Assembly (NCBI GenBank): GCA_009760855.2
Contig: WPIO01000001.1
Coordinates: 14,081,001 to 14,145,000, forward strand
DNA: 64,000 nucleotides
Direction of reading: 5' to 3'
Source: Cristatella mucedo
Lineage: Eukaryota; Bryozoa; Phylactolaemata; Cristatellidae
A model generated the notes under the pieces. It saw only the letters and a program-made list of their open reading frames with translations, made no database searches and had not been told where the DNA came from. The translations under genes and the position numbers were made by a program. The number at the start of each line of letters is the position of its first letter. Position 1 is the first letter of the stretch. Below are positions 45,551-57,385 of the stretch, in pieces.

Positions 45551-46597
45551 GCACTCCTGACCACTGCCACCACGAGTCTTGCAGTCACCAGGGAATAGTG
45601 CCTCAGGATTAACATGAGTTTAGCCATGTTTGGTGTGCAGCCGTTCCATCCGTGGCACCCGAGACTGGTGTGTGTGTGTGTGTGTGTGTGTGATTTTATT
45701 GGAGGTGATATCTCTTGTCTGTCCGTACAAGTCCGGCGAGAGTTCAAGGGCTCTCTGTGCCCTTCTTTGCAGACTGAGCCAGAAAATGTTGGAGCCATGG
45801 CTGCTTGCCAACCCGAATGTCAGGTACCTGGCCGACAGCCCCTGCTAGTATGCTGGATTGGCATTGAAGAGTGCAATTCCCACACTGTGCCTGCACTTTT
45901 CTGAGCCTTGCCGGATACCTGTAGGGCAGGCTGGTGAAAGGAGGTCAATAGGCCCTGCCCCCTCCTGCCGTCCTGACTCAAATCGGTTTGTCAGGCTGCT
46001 CGAGAGACCGCCCACCAAGCAGACCTAATAGGACCTAATAGGACCAAGCATCTTCAGACCTAATAGGACTCCCTGCCTCGGCCAGGATCAGGTCAGCCAT
46101 CATGGGCTCACACCTGTCTATGCCTTACTTGTAGGGGAAGGATGTTCTGTGTGTGTGTGTGCGCTCGCTCGTGTGTTTGTATGCAGCGCTTGGTCATCAT
46201 GGGATCAACCAATCAGAGTTGCTCCTGCTCGCGTGAGCTCCCTAGCACCTCGTGAATTGAAAAACCTACTATTTTAAATGACCAATATGTTTCTCTTGTG
46301 AATCAAGTGCCCAGGGGTAGGTGTTCCTGTTACGTTTTGCTAGCGATCATCCACTTTTCTAATGTTTTAAAACAGTTTTCTGTAGGCTGCCCAGCTATTT
46401 GAGGTCTCAGGATGAGTGACTGAAGAAGCAGCCTGCCCCCTAAGCATTGTACGGGCTGTGAATGACAGGCATCACTGTAAAGCTTTCCATATTGACACAT
46501 CTTATCATCTACTACCACAGGTTCCTGCTGAATTATTGCCGGAGAACTAGAATCTCCTGGCTGAGCTGGATTAGGTTCCTTATGTTTGGCTTCATCC
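45551..46597. other. No gene seen; GT microsatellite and short repeats
   Basis: Contains (GT)n at 45668-45692, three copies of GACCTAATAGGA near 46021-46070 and a short TG run near 46150. A plus frame at 45614-45904 spans the GT repeat and is not credible. Confidence 0.6.
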
Positions 46598-46727
46598 TGG
46601 TTTGGCCAAGTGGTTAAGGTACTTCCCTGACCAAGGTCTGACCGAGGTCGTGGGCTCGAGCCCCGTGGCATATGCGAAGTGCCTGAATAAATATTAAGAT
46701 CTCTTAGGTTTCTATACAAATGAATTA
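46598..46727 (+). mobile_element. SINE-2 copy, full length
   Basis: GGTTTGGCCAAGTGGTTAAG (box A), CCTGACCAAGGTCTGACCG, GTGGGCTCGAGCCCCGTGGC (box B), CATATGCGAAGTGCCTGAAT, then a tail with one diverged stretch and CTATACAAATGAATTATAG. With 37989 it defines the family consensus. Confidence 0.9.
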
Positions 46728-48488
46728 TAGTTTTTAATTATATCCTATAAGAAAGAGTAAATCACGCAAAATCTGCTAGTTACAGCCATAGATCAGGCAT
46801 CGATTTCTGACGAAGACGGTTCTTTTGCTTTATTGTATTAAAAGATAACCTTGGTGGCTCATTCGTAATGACAGTATATAGAGCAGCTTGTCATCAAAGG
46901 ATGGTACTGACTAGTAAGTAGGTGTATAGGCTCACTAATGGTGAATACCTATATTTTGTATCTGTCTGAAGGTCTCAAAAGAAATCTTTGAAGCTGACTC
47001 AGAATTCAAGTACCTTTCAGCTAGTTGATTTGTGTTCTGATACGGTGAAGCTTCAGTCTCTGCCATCCTTAATCACGAAGCTGCTAGTCCAGTGGATAAT
47101 TGTGGGAGTGTGAGCAGACTAACGAATCGTTAGAATGTGAGCAGATTAATAGATTGAATGCGAGCGATCGGTAGAGCACTGAGACTAACCTATGATTCAG
47201 ACAATCATTGTACGTATAATCAAGCTCGATTAAGACATGTCAGCAATACCGTATAGGTATATTCTTCGACGATGTACACGTTTTTACAGGGAATCTTGCT
47301 GCTGGAAACAGCAGAATCCTATGGATGATCGCAGTACTAGATAATCAAAAGTGCACACTCAGCCTCAGCTGAACAGGTTTGACTAGCCTTGTTTTATGTG
47401 CAGTTTGTGAGCAATATTGCCCATTACTTCTTTGCCACTGTATTGCCTTCCATATTAAAAATTGTTGTCCAGTACTGCAGATGTGTGAATACATTTTGTC
47501 TCGTGGCATGATGACTGCTCAGCCGTCAAAATTCAGTCTGCTGAAATGTCTTATGCTTTGCTTATGCACTTAAGAAAACTGAATGTATCTATGTCACGGA
47601 CCTAGGCCCCCAATTGCTGAAACTTCCTTTGCTTTGCTACAGGATCTGCCTAGACTGAAGCTGAATGCTTTGGTCGCCAATAGTGCCTCAGGAATTTTAG
47701 GCATATCCGATGAGTCACGTCTTGCGATTGGTTAATTGGCAATGTTGAAAGCCTAATCAGTATCGTTTGTGCTAATTTTCATAAGGAGTTAAAGGTTGTG
47801 CCTCCTTCCATTCTACGACCTGGTCGAGGAGTCCAAGGCTTTTCGTACTCTTGTTTTTCACCCCTTGAACAGGATTATAGTGCTGCTAGCTGTTTCCAGC
47901 CTACTAAAGCACTTTGGTCCTGCTTCGTCACAATAGTTGTGTCACACGAAATGGATGTGACAGATTGTGATAAGCAAGGCAGGCTTAGTGAGCGTGCTCA
48001 CACATGATGGGATGGCTTGACAGCTACAGCAATACAGAGGTCACTGTGGCACCGGTCACAGCACATGGCAGTGCTCGGCGTCACACAGTGACTTATGCAC
48101 CAAAATGAACGTGATGCGCGCTAACCTAACATGCCTAGGAAATGTTTGTTTAACGTATTTCAACGTTTGCTTGTCCAAAGATGCTTCGTCGGCTGCTTAG
48201 ATAGCGCCACAAACTTACATAGACAGACAAGCGACTTAGGAATCCTACCGGGCATTTAAGAAACCATTGAATCCAGATAGAAACTTGACATTCCTAAGAA
48301 CAGTAGAAGGGGTAGCATATGCTGCTCAATGATTAGGACATCGGTCCCGATAACCAAATCTGGGAAGATCATAAACTGCTGGTGGGATGAGTATTTAATT
48401 GTTCTCAGTTATACGTGCCACATGCAGTCTTTGGGTCTCATATATTCAACAAATACGTACTAATACTTCCGATCTTGGACATGTTTTC
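46728..48488. other. No gene seen
   Basis: AT-rich, unique-looking sequence. A tRNA-like GCGATCGGTAGAGCACTGAG at about 47163 lacks a box B. Short frames at 47379-47573 and 47798-48007 are not recognised. Confidence 0.5.
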
Positions 48489-48563
48489 ATAATAATAATA
48501 ATAACACACTCGATAAAGCACCCTCAGAGAACTCGATCTCTTTCTAGGTGCTGTACATTTGCT
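48489..48563 (-). mobile_element. LINE 3' tail fragment
   Basis: Minus-strand GCAAATGTACAGCACCTAGA, AAGAGATCGAGTTCTCTGAG, GGTGCTTTATCGAGTGTG and (TTA)n. Only about 75 bp long. Confidence 0.85.
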
Positions 48564-49064
48564 GATTCCTAGATCAAAATGCACATGCTACAAACAGCCA
48601 AGTCACGAGGCAGTGTGATTATACCAGCTACAGTCTCTCCAAAATGTCCAATTTTTTATAGTATTCGGGACCCATTTTTAGGCCAGTTGTGAACTTGTCT
48701 ATGTTCTTTGCTCAGGTGTGTAGTTTAGGTATAAACTTTGTATGTGAGATTATTCTATGATAGGCCTGAACATGCATATATCAATCTGTGTTCATGCAGT
48801 TCCAGGAAGCTTGCAAGATAGTTATCGCAGCAAAGGCCATCAAGATGATACCAGATTTGGTAGTACAAAATAATACGGTTCCCATTTTCAATACCAACTC
48901 TTGACTGCAGGGTAGGTTTGATGAGTGCATGTTGCTAAGACGGAACCTCATTAAAGTCACGGCTATGCAGTGCGAACTAAGCAAAAAATGCATAGCTTGC
49001 ACCGTCAGTATGTTTTTTCACATCCGTCAGTGACTAGATCGGAAGCGCTCATCCTGAAGGGGCA
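48564..49064. other. No gene seen
   Basis: AT-rich unique sequence upstream of a candidate ORF. Confidence 0.55.
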
Positions 49065-49757
49065 ATGAGTGACTCACTGGTCTTTGTGGCATGCTCCAAT
49101 GCTATGCAGCTGTGGCTTCGGTATTACATTAGGGCATGCCATGCTGATGGCAGCCGTATAGTGTCTGGACGAGATTCCCAACGTCTAGATACGAGTGCAT
49201 TACTTAAATTATTGAGTGGTTCTAAATTGGCCCTGCTGCAGCCTTGTGCAAGTTCACACATATGCCCTGCTCAAGCAGTAAAGAAAGAGACAACAAAAAG
49301 CAATGCTGCCGGAAACTTGCACTTGCCAATGAGAGTAAGATTGGATGAGCGTGCATTAAAGTGTGCACGTAGACAGCTGAGCTTTTAGCTCCGTGAGCGT
49401 ACGAGACAATGCCGGACTTGTATTGTTCTGTCAGTGCAAGAAAACCTTTCCCATGTTGTTAAAGTTGCCAGTTCTGAGGAGGATTCGATGCAAGCTTCTG
49501 TGTATACTCCATCTGGGAAACATCGTCCATGCCATTATGCAATTAAATCCTCAGTGCATTTTATCCTTATTCGGCCACAACAGCATTCTGTAATGCGAGT
49601 CAAAGCATTCAAGAGCTGTTTGTGTGTGGTGTACTTTATAGTAATTGACAAACAAGTTGCTGATCACCAGAAAAGTTGTTTTTCCTTAACACGATTGCAT
49701 GTTCCAAAGAAAGGCTTGCCAAAACGTCTTGATGGGTTGTATCTTTCATGGAAGTAA
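49065..49757 (+). CDS. Candidate protein-coding segment, unrecognised, one in-frame TAG or 66-nt intron
   Basis: One frame is open from an ATG at 49065 to a TAA at 49755-49757 except for a TAG at 49386-49388. A possible 66-nt intron at 49369-49434 (GTAGAC donor, pyrimidine-rich TTGTTCTGTCAG acceptor) would remove the stop and keep frame. This would give about 208 residues. The first part starts MSDSLVFVACSNAMQL and has LDTSALLKLLSGSKLALLQ. The second has QENLSHVVKVASSEEDSM, YTPSGKHRPCHYAIK and ends RLHVPKKGLPKRLDGLYLSW. Amino-acid composition looks protein-like, with balanced use of Lys, Glu, Ser and Leu. I know no family with this pattern. Alternatives are a middle exon set of a larger gene, or a decayed retrogene. 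Confidence 0.4.
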
Positions 49758-49949
49758 TTGATTTCTCTGTTTGTTTGTATGTAACGTTTTTTGGGCTTCC
49801 TCTCCACGACTAGCTGCTGTTCCTTTGGCCACCACTGTTACAGTACTCCTGGTGACCCAAAGAGCCTTGAATGATTACTGTTAGTTCTTTAGTCTTACAG
49901 AATTCATCCAATTTAGCCACTGATAATTGCACAGTAATATCTTTCTAAT
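49758..49949. other. No gene seen
   Basis: Short AT-rich spacer between the candidate ORF and the nested LINE. Confidence 0.55.
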
Positions 49950-50213
49950 TATGGACAAATCAAGTGTGATTCAGAAATCGGAAAACTTAGCACTCAAAAT
50001 CGGCTCTGCCAGCATATCTCCTCATTGAGTCTGCACGAAATCTAGGTGTCCAGTTCCAAAGTGACATTTCATTAGATGACCACATCAGCTCCACAGTCAA
50101 GTCTACCTACTTTCAGGCACATAACGCTGCCAAAATTCAGGCTTGCTTAGATACAGGGATAGACACAGGGATACTACATCTAAATTGGTCATAACACTTG
50201 TGACATCATGTCT
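49950..50213 (+). mobile_element. Host LINE copy, 5' piece (RT region)
   Basis: Encodes SARNLGVQFQSDISLDDHIS, VKSTYFQAHNAAKIQACLD and, after small damage, KLVITLVTSCLDF, which is the RT segment preceding the C-terminal region in CR1/L2-type elements. It is cut at 50213 by a younger LINE tail and resumes at 50403. Confidence 0.85.
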
Positions 50214-50402
50214 TGACTTCTGTATTTAACCACGTTTGCATGCTGACCCTATGCATGCCACCTCTAACCATTATATGCTTGTTGACATTGAGCATGCTGC
50301 CATTAACCATTCGATCGTGCTTCCTTTGCAGCAAATGTAAAGTGCGTAGTAAGAGATTAAGTTCTCCGAGGGCTCTAAACAAATTTATTATTCTTATTAT
50401 TA
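50214..50402 (+). mobile_element. Younger LINE 3' UTR inserted in the host LINE
   Basis: ACCACGTTTGCATGCTGACC, CCATTATATGCTTGTTGACA, GCAAATGTAAAGTGCGTAGT, GAGATTAAGTTCTCCGAGGG and (ATT)n form a complete LINE 3' end. It sits between the codons for LDF and CNLLLAG of the surrounding reverse transcriptase, so it must have arrived later. Confidence 0.85.
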
Positions 50403-51311
50403 ACTTGCTGCTTGCTGGTCAACTGGCCTGTGCAATCAGGTGCTTGCAGTTGGTGCAAAACTCTGCAGCTAGGGTTGTCTGTCGTGAGCTTCATAGTTGC
50501 TGCAGTTGGTGCAAAACTCTGCAGCTAGGCTTGTCTGTCCTGAGCTTTGGAGTTGCCACATCACATTACTTCTCGCCGATCTGCACTGGGTCCTATTCAA
50601 GCAGTAGATCGACTTCAAGGTTCTGTCACTCACTTGTTGGTGAGCCGTAATGGCTCACTAGGTAAGGCGATTGCTTTTCACGACCTCGGCCCCGAAGTCG
50701 TGGGTTCGAATCCTGTGGTGAGCGATCCTTTATCGCCACTGCAAGCAGTGGTGATAGCCATCAAGGCTCTTCCGTCGCTATACAAAAAGAGGCTGTTAAA
50801 TCAGCTAGTATATTTTTATCTTATAGGTCCCTTCATTATTTGGCTCCAGCCTGCCTATCAGATCTACTCCCCTACCAGGCTAGGCACCGCACCACTCGCT
50901 TTTCTGAATCAAATCGTTTAGCTACACCTCGTACGAACCTCAAATCCTCTGAAGACCGTGCCTTTGGTTCGTATGCTCACAAAGCCTAGAACTCACTCCC
51001 AACTGACTACAAGACATCCTCCGACTTGACGACATTTAGAAAAAAGCTAAAACGCATATATTTATTACAGCAGTCAGTGGGTCCATGTGATTTGTTCTTT
51101 GTGTGCTTATGCGTGTTGACACTATGCATGCTGCCATAACCATATTTACACGTTGACTCTGTGCATATCACCTCTAACCATGTTATGCTTGTTGACATTG
51201 AGCATGCTACTACTAACCATTCGATCACGTCTCCTTAACAGCATACGTAAAGTGCCTAGAAAGAGATTAAGTTCTCTGAGGGTGCTATACAAACGTATTA
51301 TTATTATTAAT
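50403..51311 (+). mobile_element. Host LINE copy, 3' piece
   Basis: Resumes with CNLLLAG, LQLVQNSAARVVCRE, an imperfect 56-bp tandem duplication (50447-50502 and 50503-50558), then after the SINE insertion FHYLAPACLSDLLPYQARHR-like coding, FGSYAHKA, the 3' UTR with two internal GCTTGTTGACATTGAGCATG-type blocks, and GTTCTCTGAGGGTGCTATAC plus (ATT)n at 51271-51311. Many stops and shifts mark it as a pseudogene. Confidence 0.88.
50641..50811 (+). mobile_element. SINE-1 copy nested in LINE
   Basis: Near-consensus SINE-1: TGAGCCGTAATGGCTCACTA, GGTAAGGCGATTGC, GTGGGTTCGAATCCTGTGG, GCGATCCTTTATCGCCACTG, AGTGGTGATAGCCATCAAGG, CTATACAAAAAGAGGCTGTT and AAATCAGCTAGTA. It splits the LINE sequence between its TCACTCACTT and TTATAGGTCCCTTCA segments. 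Confidence 0.93.
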
Positions 51312-51654
51312 CACCCGAATTACGATCCACTGATTTGATTGCATCTGTCCTGTATTTGAGTTGGAAGCTGTGTATTCCCATTCTCGATATTCGGCCAAAC
51401 AGAGCCATGGGTCATCTGCCAAGTTTGCAATGACCCTAGCTACAGTTAACAGCTCTCTCTCACTCTCTCTTTCTCTCTCTCTCTGTCTGTCTCTCTAGGC
51501 TAGGCTACGACCACAGCAGGGATGATGGCTGAAGCTTGGCACTAAATTTTAGAATATAACCATTCATGCAGCACACCGTGATTTGGCTAGAGCATGTAAT
51601 TGGAAAATTAAAGCCGCAGCTTGAAAATCATGTGTTGATGATAGTATGAAAAGT

Positions 51655-51720
51655 AGCCGTGATAGCTCAATCGGTAACACACGGGGGACTGGTAGCCAAG
51701 AGGCTAAGGGACCGTTCCTT
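51655..51720 (+). other. tRNA-like segment
   Basis: GCCGTGATAGCTCAATCGGT and AACACACGGGGGACTGGTAG resemble a tRNA 5' half with box A and a D-loop. No box B or closing acceptor stem follows. Most likely the head of a third SINE type or a tRNA relic. A similar GCTGTGATAGCTCACGGTTG occurs near 51920. Confidence 0.4.
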
Positions 51721-52753
51721 GCCTGAGGCGACATTTCTTTTGGGTGTTCAATCTGACAACAGACTGCTTCTAGTCGCTTTGTAATTGATTTTTTTTTACT
51801 GTAACTCAGTTATTGCCAGGTTGCCGATAAAAGTCACCTATCCTCTACGGTGCTGGTGCTGACTTCAGGTGGTTTCGTTTTTTAATCTATGCAATTCAGT
51901 CATGTCTGCTTTGTTATAGGAGCTGTGATAGCTCACGGTTGATCAGATGATACAAAACAAAATTCGAACTCATTATTACCCTAAGGCTAATGGTGGCTTT
52001 GTCGTTCGTGCATAGCTTAACTACTATACCTGTTTTAGCCTCCTCGTTCCCTCAGGTCCTTCAAGGATAATATTTTAGCCGCCGAAAGACTGTCAGCGAC
52101 AGAGTTTTTTGCTCTGTGGGTCCTACACTGTGGAGCTCACTTTATCAATTCTTGCACGGCAGCATATTATTCGATGCTTCTGACTCTTTTTCACATTCTC
52201 TACAGCCGTCTTCTGCAGTTAATTAAACGGTACTTACGTCTACTGCCCCGACTTAACAGTGATTCTCATTTTCTGTTTGCTGCGGGAAATGAAGTCCATT
52301 GACTATCTTATGCACATGCAAAACTGCTTAGCTTTTGGTTTGTCCTTGAAGACTCCAGCATAAGACACACCATGTTTGTGGCTTTGTGGAATTACATGCG
52401 GAGTACAAGCATACGAAGCAGGATCACACTGACAAAGATACTATTCTTTAAATTCACTTGACTTCAGCTAACCGTACAGAGACACCTTCCAAATCTTCGA
52501 ATAGTCTTCCTTCAGCCCATCTTTGTGGCTATGCTAATTGATCTGTAAGTTTCTAAGCTTCACCGTGTACGTATCTCCGTCAGTAATACATTATACATTA
52601 TTTGACTCAGAGATAGGCTGATCATGCTGCGTTTACAGCATTACCATAAAGCTTATTCCTAAAGCATAGACTGAGATCAAGGGCTTGTCTGTATACGCGG
52701 TATCATACATTATTGAGTTTTAGAAAGCACCGAACCTAGATATGGCTCTTTCC

Positions 52754-52756
<3 letters not shown>

Positions 52757-52806
<50 letters not shown>
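52757..52806. repeat. (GT)n microsatellite
   Basis: About 50 bp of uninterrupted GT. Confidence 0.97.
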
Positions 52807-52807
<1 letters not shown>

Positions 52808-53679
52808 GTGCCCACGTGCAAACAGGTGGGTGTGCATATGCATGTGTGCATGCATATCTGTTTCACTCCATTTGTCTATCTGTCTATGCTTGCATACACT
52901 AACCCATACATGATACTTGTATGCATGCACAAACCAGCAACGCATCTTCAACTGGTGTCAATTTCTACAGATCTTAAGCACATACCATGCACTGCTTGCT
53001 TCCTCCTACATTTTAGCTGTCTGATGATTATTGAATGCACTGGTAAAGCCGGTGTATGATCCAAGAGCTGAGACGTTGATCTGGCTGGGCAACAGTGATG
53101 GTATTACAAATGATACAAAAAGTGAGGTCACATGCAAGGTGATGTTTTATTTTGGAGGTTGCATCTACTTCGGCCGGTTCTTCACTTTTGTCATAATCTG
53201 CAAGGTTTTCCATTCAGTTACTCGGGAATAGTTAATCACACTGGTAGGCATTGGTGGGGCTATACCGTGCAAAAAAGCTTTTATCACTTTTCATAGATTG
53301 TTTCTTCGAAGCACCCACAGTCAGTATCCTCGATCAAGCTACGAGCACAGGATAGGCATCAAACTATGCAAATGCAAACTCTAAGATCAAAATCCTTCAG
53401 AAAAGATGTCGGAAAACATTGCACCATACGTGTGTCTTGTAGCGAGCACGAGTTGAAGCATGGATCGATTCAAGTCCGAGCAGTTCTAGCGGACAAAACA
53501 TAGCCGGACAGCAATAGCACCGACAGATCATGGTACATTAAACTCACTTAAGATATCATTTGCCTCTGCCCGATATGTCCATCTAGTATTGATCAGGTTA
53601 AAGTGGCTCGAAGAAAGCAACACTGTTACGGGGCACTGGCTGTGGTGTCGTACGAGCGAACAGGCACGACTCTTGCGAA

Positions 53680-54438
53680 ATGCATGCAATGTCGGCGTCT
53701 TGCTCCCAAGTGACCATTTACACGACGATCGCAATCAGGCCCGCACACTTTTTGCTACGAATATTGCGAAAATTCGAGCCTTCTTAGACAAGGATACCAC
53801 TGCCAAGCTGGTCAACGCAATAATGACATCCCAGCGAGACTTTCATTGCTCACGGCTCGCTTTCTTCCGGTCTGAGCAACAAGGTGCTTACAGTTGGTGC
53901 AAAACTCTGCAAGCTGGACTACCTGTCTCCCTGGAACGTCGAAACTGCAACATAACACTGCTTCTTACCAACGTGAAGTGGCTCCACATCAAGCAATGTA
54001 TCGACTCCAATGAACTTTCACTCACCTTTAAGTCCCTTCATTCTCAAGCTCCGACCTACCTATTCAAAATACTGCCTCATCAGGCTTCGCATCGAACCAC
54101 GTACTCTTCTGACTTGTTTAGCTGTGCTTTAACCAACTTCAAATCCTTTTGAGACAGTGCATTCTGAGAGTATGGTCCCAAAGGTTAGAACCAACTCACG
54201 ACTGACGTCACAACATTCCTTGGATTACATTTAGAAAGAAGCTAATAACCCACCTGTTACTCACATAATTTGCCCGGTCATTATGAACTGTCCTCTGTGT
54301 GCTTATACGTGCTTACTCTACATATTATCACAAACCAATAGACATGCTTCCTTCCCAGCATATGTCAAGTGCCTAGACAAAAATTTTCTCTTAGACAATA
54401 TACAAATATCCTTTAATAATAATAACACTAATAATAAT
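53680..54438 (+). mobile_element. LINE 3' third, diverged copy
   Basis: Encodes NIAKIRAFLDKDTTAKLVNA, IMTSQRDFHCSRLAFF, HIKQCIDSNELSLTFKSLHS, APTYLFKILPHQASHRTTY and LTNFKSF, aligning with the same RT region as 44794-45550. A decayed 3' UTR follows, with GTCAAGTGCCTAGACAAA and an AATAATAAT end. The RT frame remains open for about 185 codons, so it may be a distinct subfamily rather than just an old copy. Confidence 0.85.
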
Positions 54439-55234
<796 letters not shown>

Positions 55235-55530
55235 GAGCCCAGGTGAACAGGTTTAGCTGCTTTTGTATGCTATTCGGCTATGCATTCAAATGAGCTCTTG
55301 ACTGAACAGGCGCGTTGCCACTAGGTGGCACCAAGCACATGCAGGGATGATCTTGGGAGCGAGGGGAGTGGTAGGCGTTTATGGGATCAGTCCGGCATAC
55401 AGTGACCATTATCCATTGCATTCAAAAACGCTCTTTGGGATTTATAGTTTAAAATTATGAAAATAATCTGCTGCCTTTACTTTGCTTATTTTTTATCTGC
55501 AGCCAAATTGGGTGTGCCTGCACTTTTTCA
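55235..55530. other. No gene seen
   Basis: Short unique-looking spacer. Confidence 0.55.
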
Positions 55531-55711
55531 GTAATAATAATAATAATAATGTACTTGATAAAGCGCCCTCAGAGAACCCAATCTCTCTCTAGGCGCTTTA
55601 CATTTGCTGCAAAGGGAAATACAATTAAATGGTAAGTAAAATCATGCTTGAAAAACAAACAAAATGAATGACATGGTTAGGGGTGACATGCACAGGGTCA
55701 GCATGCAAATA
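55531..55711 (-). mobile_element. LINE 3' UTR fragment
   Basis: Minus-strand ATTTGCATGCTGACCCTGTG, CATGTCACCCCTAACCATGT, AAAGCGCCTAGAGAGAGATT, GGGTTCTCTGAGGGCGCTTT, ATCAAGTAC and (ATT)n. Well preserved. Confidence 0.9.
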
Positions 55712-57193
55712 AATAGTAGACCAACGTCCATTGGGGTAAAGAATGGTTCTTTGGCGGCCCAGTTTTTGCTAATTGTGCTAACATCTATAGCACAACTAGC
55801 TATTGCTCGGTGTACCAACTGATACCACATTAAATTGGCCGGCGGTGCTATATGTTTGTAGTAGCTCTACGCTCTCGATGGCAGCAGCGCAGCTTAACTA
55901 CGAATTGGCTTCATGAGCTACGAATTGGCCAGCGACGGCTCGAGACTTCCACCTGTCTGTGATGGGCTCATACAGGGTCGCTAAGCTGGACTTGGCGCCG
56001 GGCAGGTCTGGTGTCACCAACATTAGCACCATTTTGTTCGCGAATGCTAATCTCTGCCCACTATTAATCATAATTGCAATTTAAGGCAATCACCGTCCTT
56101 GCAAACTTGCCCAACCTACGACCCCTCTCCAGCTGGTGAGGGCTGGTGTCTCAGTCTCTATGGCTCCCTATGCCGACCGCCTGGGTAGCACGATGCTGTT
56201 AATAGTCTCCTGAATGGAGTGGCTGACATGTCACACAGCTGAGCACAGCTGCTCGATGGCTGCAATGAGTGGCCATGACAGACTGCAAGCTCGGCTCCCG
56301 CTTCTCATTAGTGTGACAGCAGCAGCGACCCATCTGCCGTCTGCATTATCTTCGGTCCTAGCAAGCGGGAGGGACGCTATAAGGAAATAAGGCATCCAAG
56401 CCAAAGCGTCATCTCTTTACGGTGACGTCATTTCATCAGCCCATGTCGCTAAGTTATGCCACTTCGGAGACACAAGAGCTATGCTATTGGCGATATACAC
56501 ACTAGCTAGCAATCTAAGCCAGTTATCCATAGACAGCTAAGCTAGTTCGAAGAAATTTTTAGGCTTTATGCACTAGAGGAGGTTTAAGGATATTCAGAGA
56601 AAGGGCTTGAATATGAGAGATTAACGACTTTTTGATCTGGTAGATAATAGATGTTTAAGTGCAGGCATATTCTAGGTGTACTGACTTCCGATGAAACTAA
56701 ATCCTGATGTGTCTCACATGGGCTCACAATGTTTAGCCCAACAAGAGAAACAAAGCCGTGTATTCTGAGACTGCCCTCTCTTTTCATAGTTAACTTCATT
56801 CAAGGCAAGCTAGACCTGTTGCAACCATATCAGTAGTAGAATTCAGGGTGTTGCGGCTCCATGCAGGTGCTTCCCGAGATGGAGCTGAATGCCACTGAAA
56901 AGCCAGAAGTCATTTTAGATTGGCCAAGTCCAGTGAAGCTGACACCTCGAATCACGACTAGCTAGTCGCAGATGCAGTACAGATATGAGCAGGTATAGTT
57001 ACGAAAGCAAATCGCACAAGAGCTAACAAGACTGCCACAGCAAGCAACTTACTAACCATCACTTCGGATAGCTTTTTACACGGTCTAGACCATAGATTAT
57101 GACATGTCTGGTGCCTAATCATCATAATTCAGGAGCCTCCGAAAATCTCAACAACTCGTAATACGATGAGTGAGAGAACAGCCGGCTTAAGAG
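55712..57193. other. No gene seen
   Basis: Mixed-composition sequence without recognisable motif. Short frames only. Confidence 0.55.
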
Positions 57194-57385
57194 CTTAGCT
57201 GATTCAACAGCCTCATTTGTGTAGCAGCAGAAGAGCCTTAACGGCTTTCACCACCAATTGGCAATAAATGATCACCAACTTCACCACCACTTGCAATTGG
57301 CAATAAGGGATCGCCCACTTCAGGATTCAAAGCCACGACCTCGGTTGTGATGAACACCTTACCCCGTGGGCTATTACGGCTCGGT
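57194..57385 (-). mobile_element. SINE-1 copy with internal duplication
   Basis: Minus-strand GAGCCGTAATAGCCCACGGG, GGTCGTGGCTTTGAATCCTG and the body, in which GTGGTGAAGTTGGTGATCAT / GATCCCTTATTGCC-type sequence occurs twice, then AAGGCTCTTCTGCTGCTACA and AAATGAGGCTGTTGAATCAG. The 40-50 bp duplication lies in the body next to the linker. Confidence 0.82.

Larger units (their letters stand above)
51312..53679. other. No gene seen; small repeats
   Basis: Holds a CT-rich patch at 51452-51497 and traces of the 133-bp repeat 3' half at 52377-52415 (GGCTTTGTGGAATTACATGC) and 52568-52590 (inverted). The rest is AT-rich and unique-looking. Confidence 0.55.
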
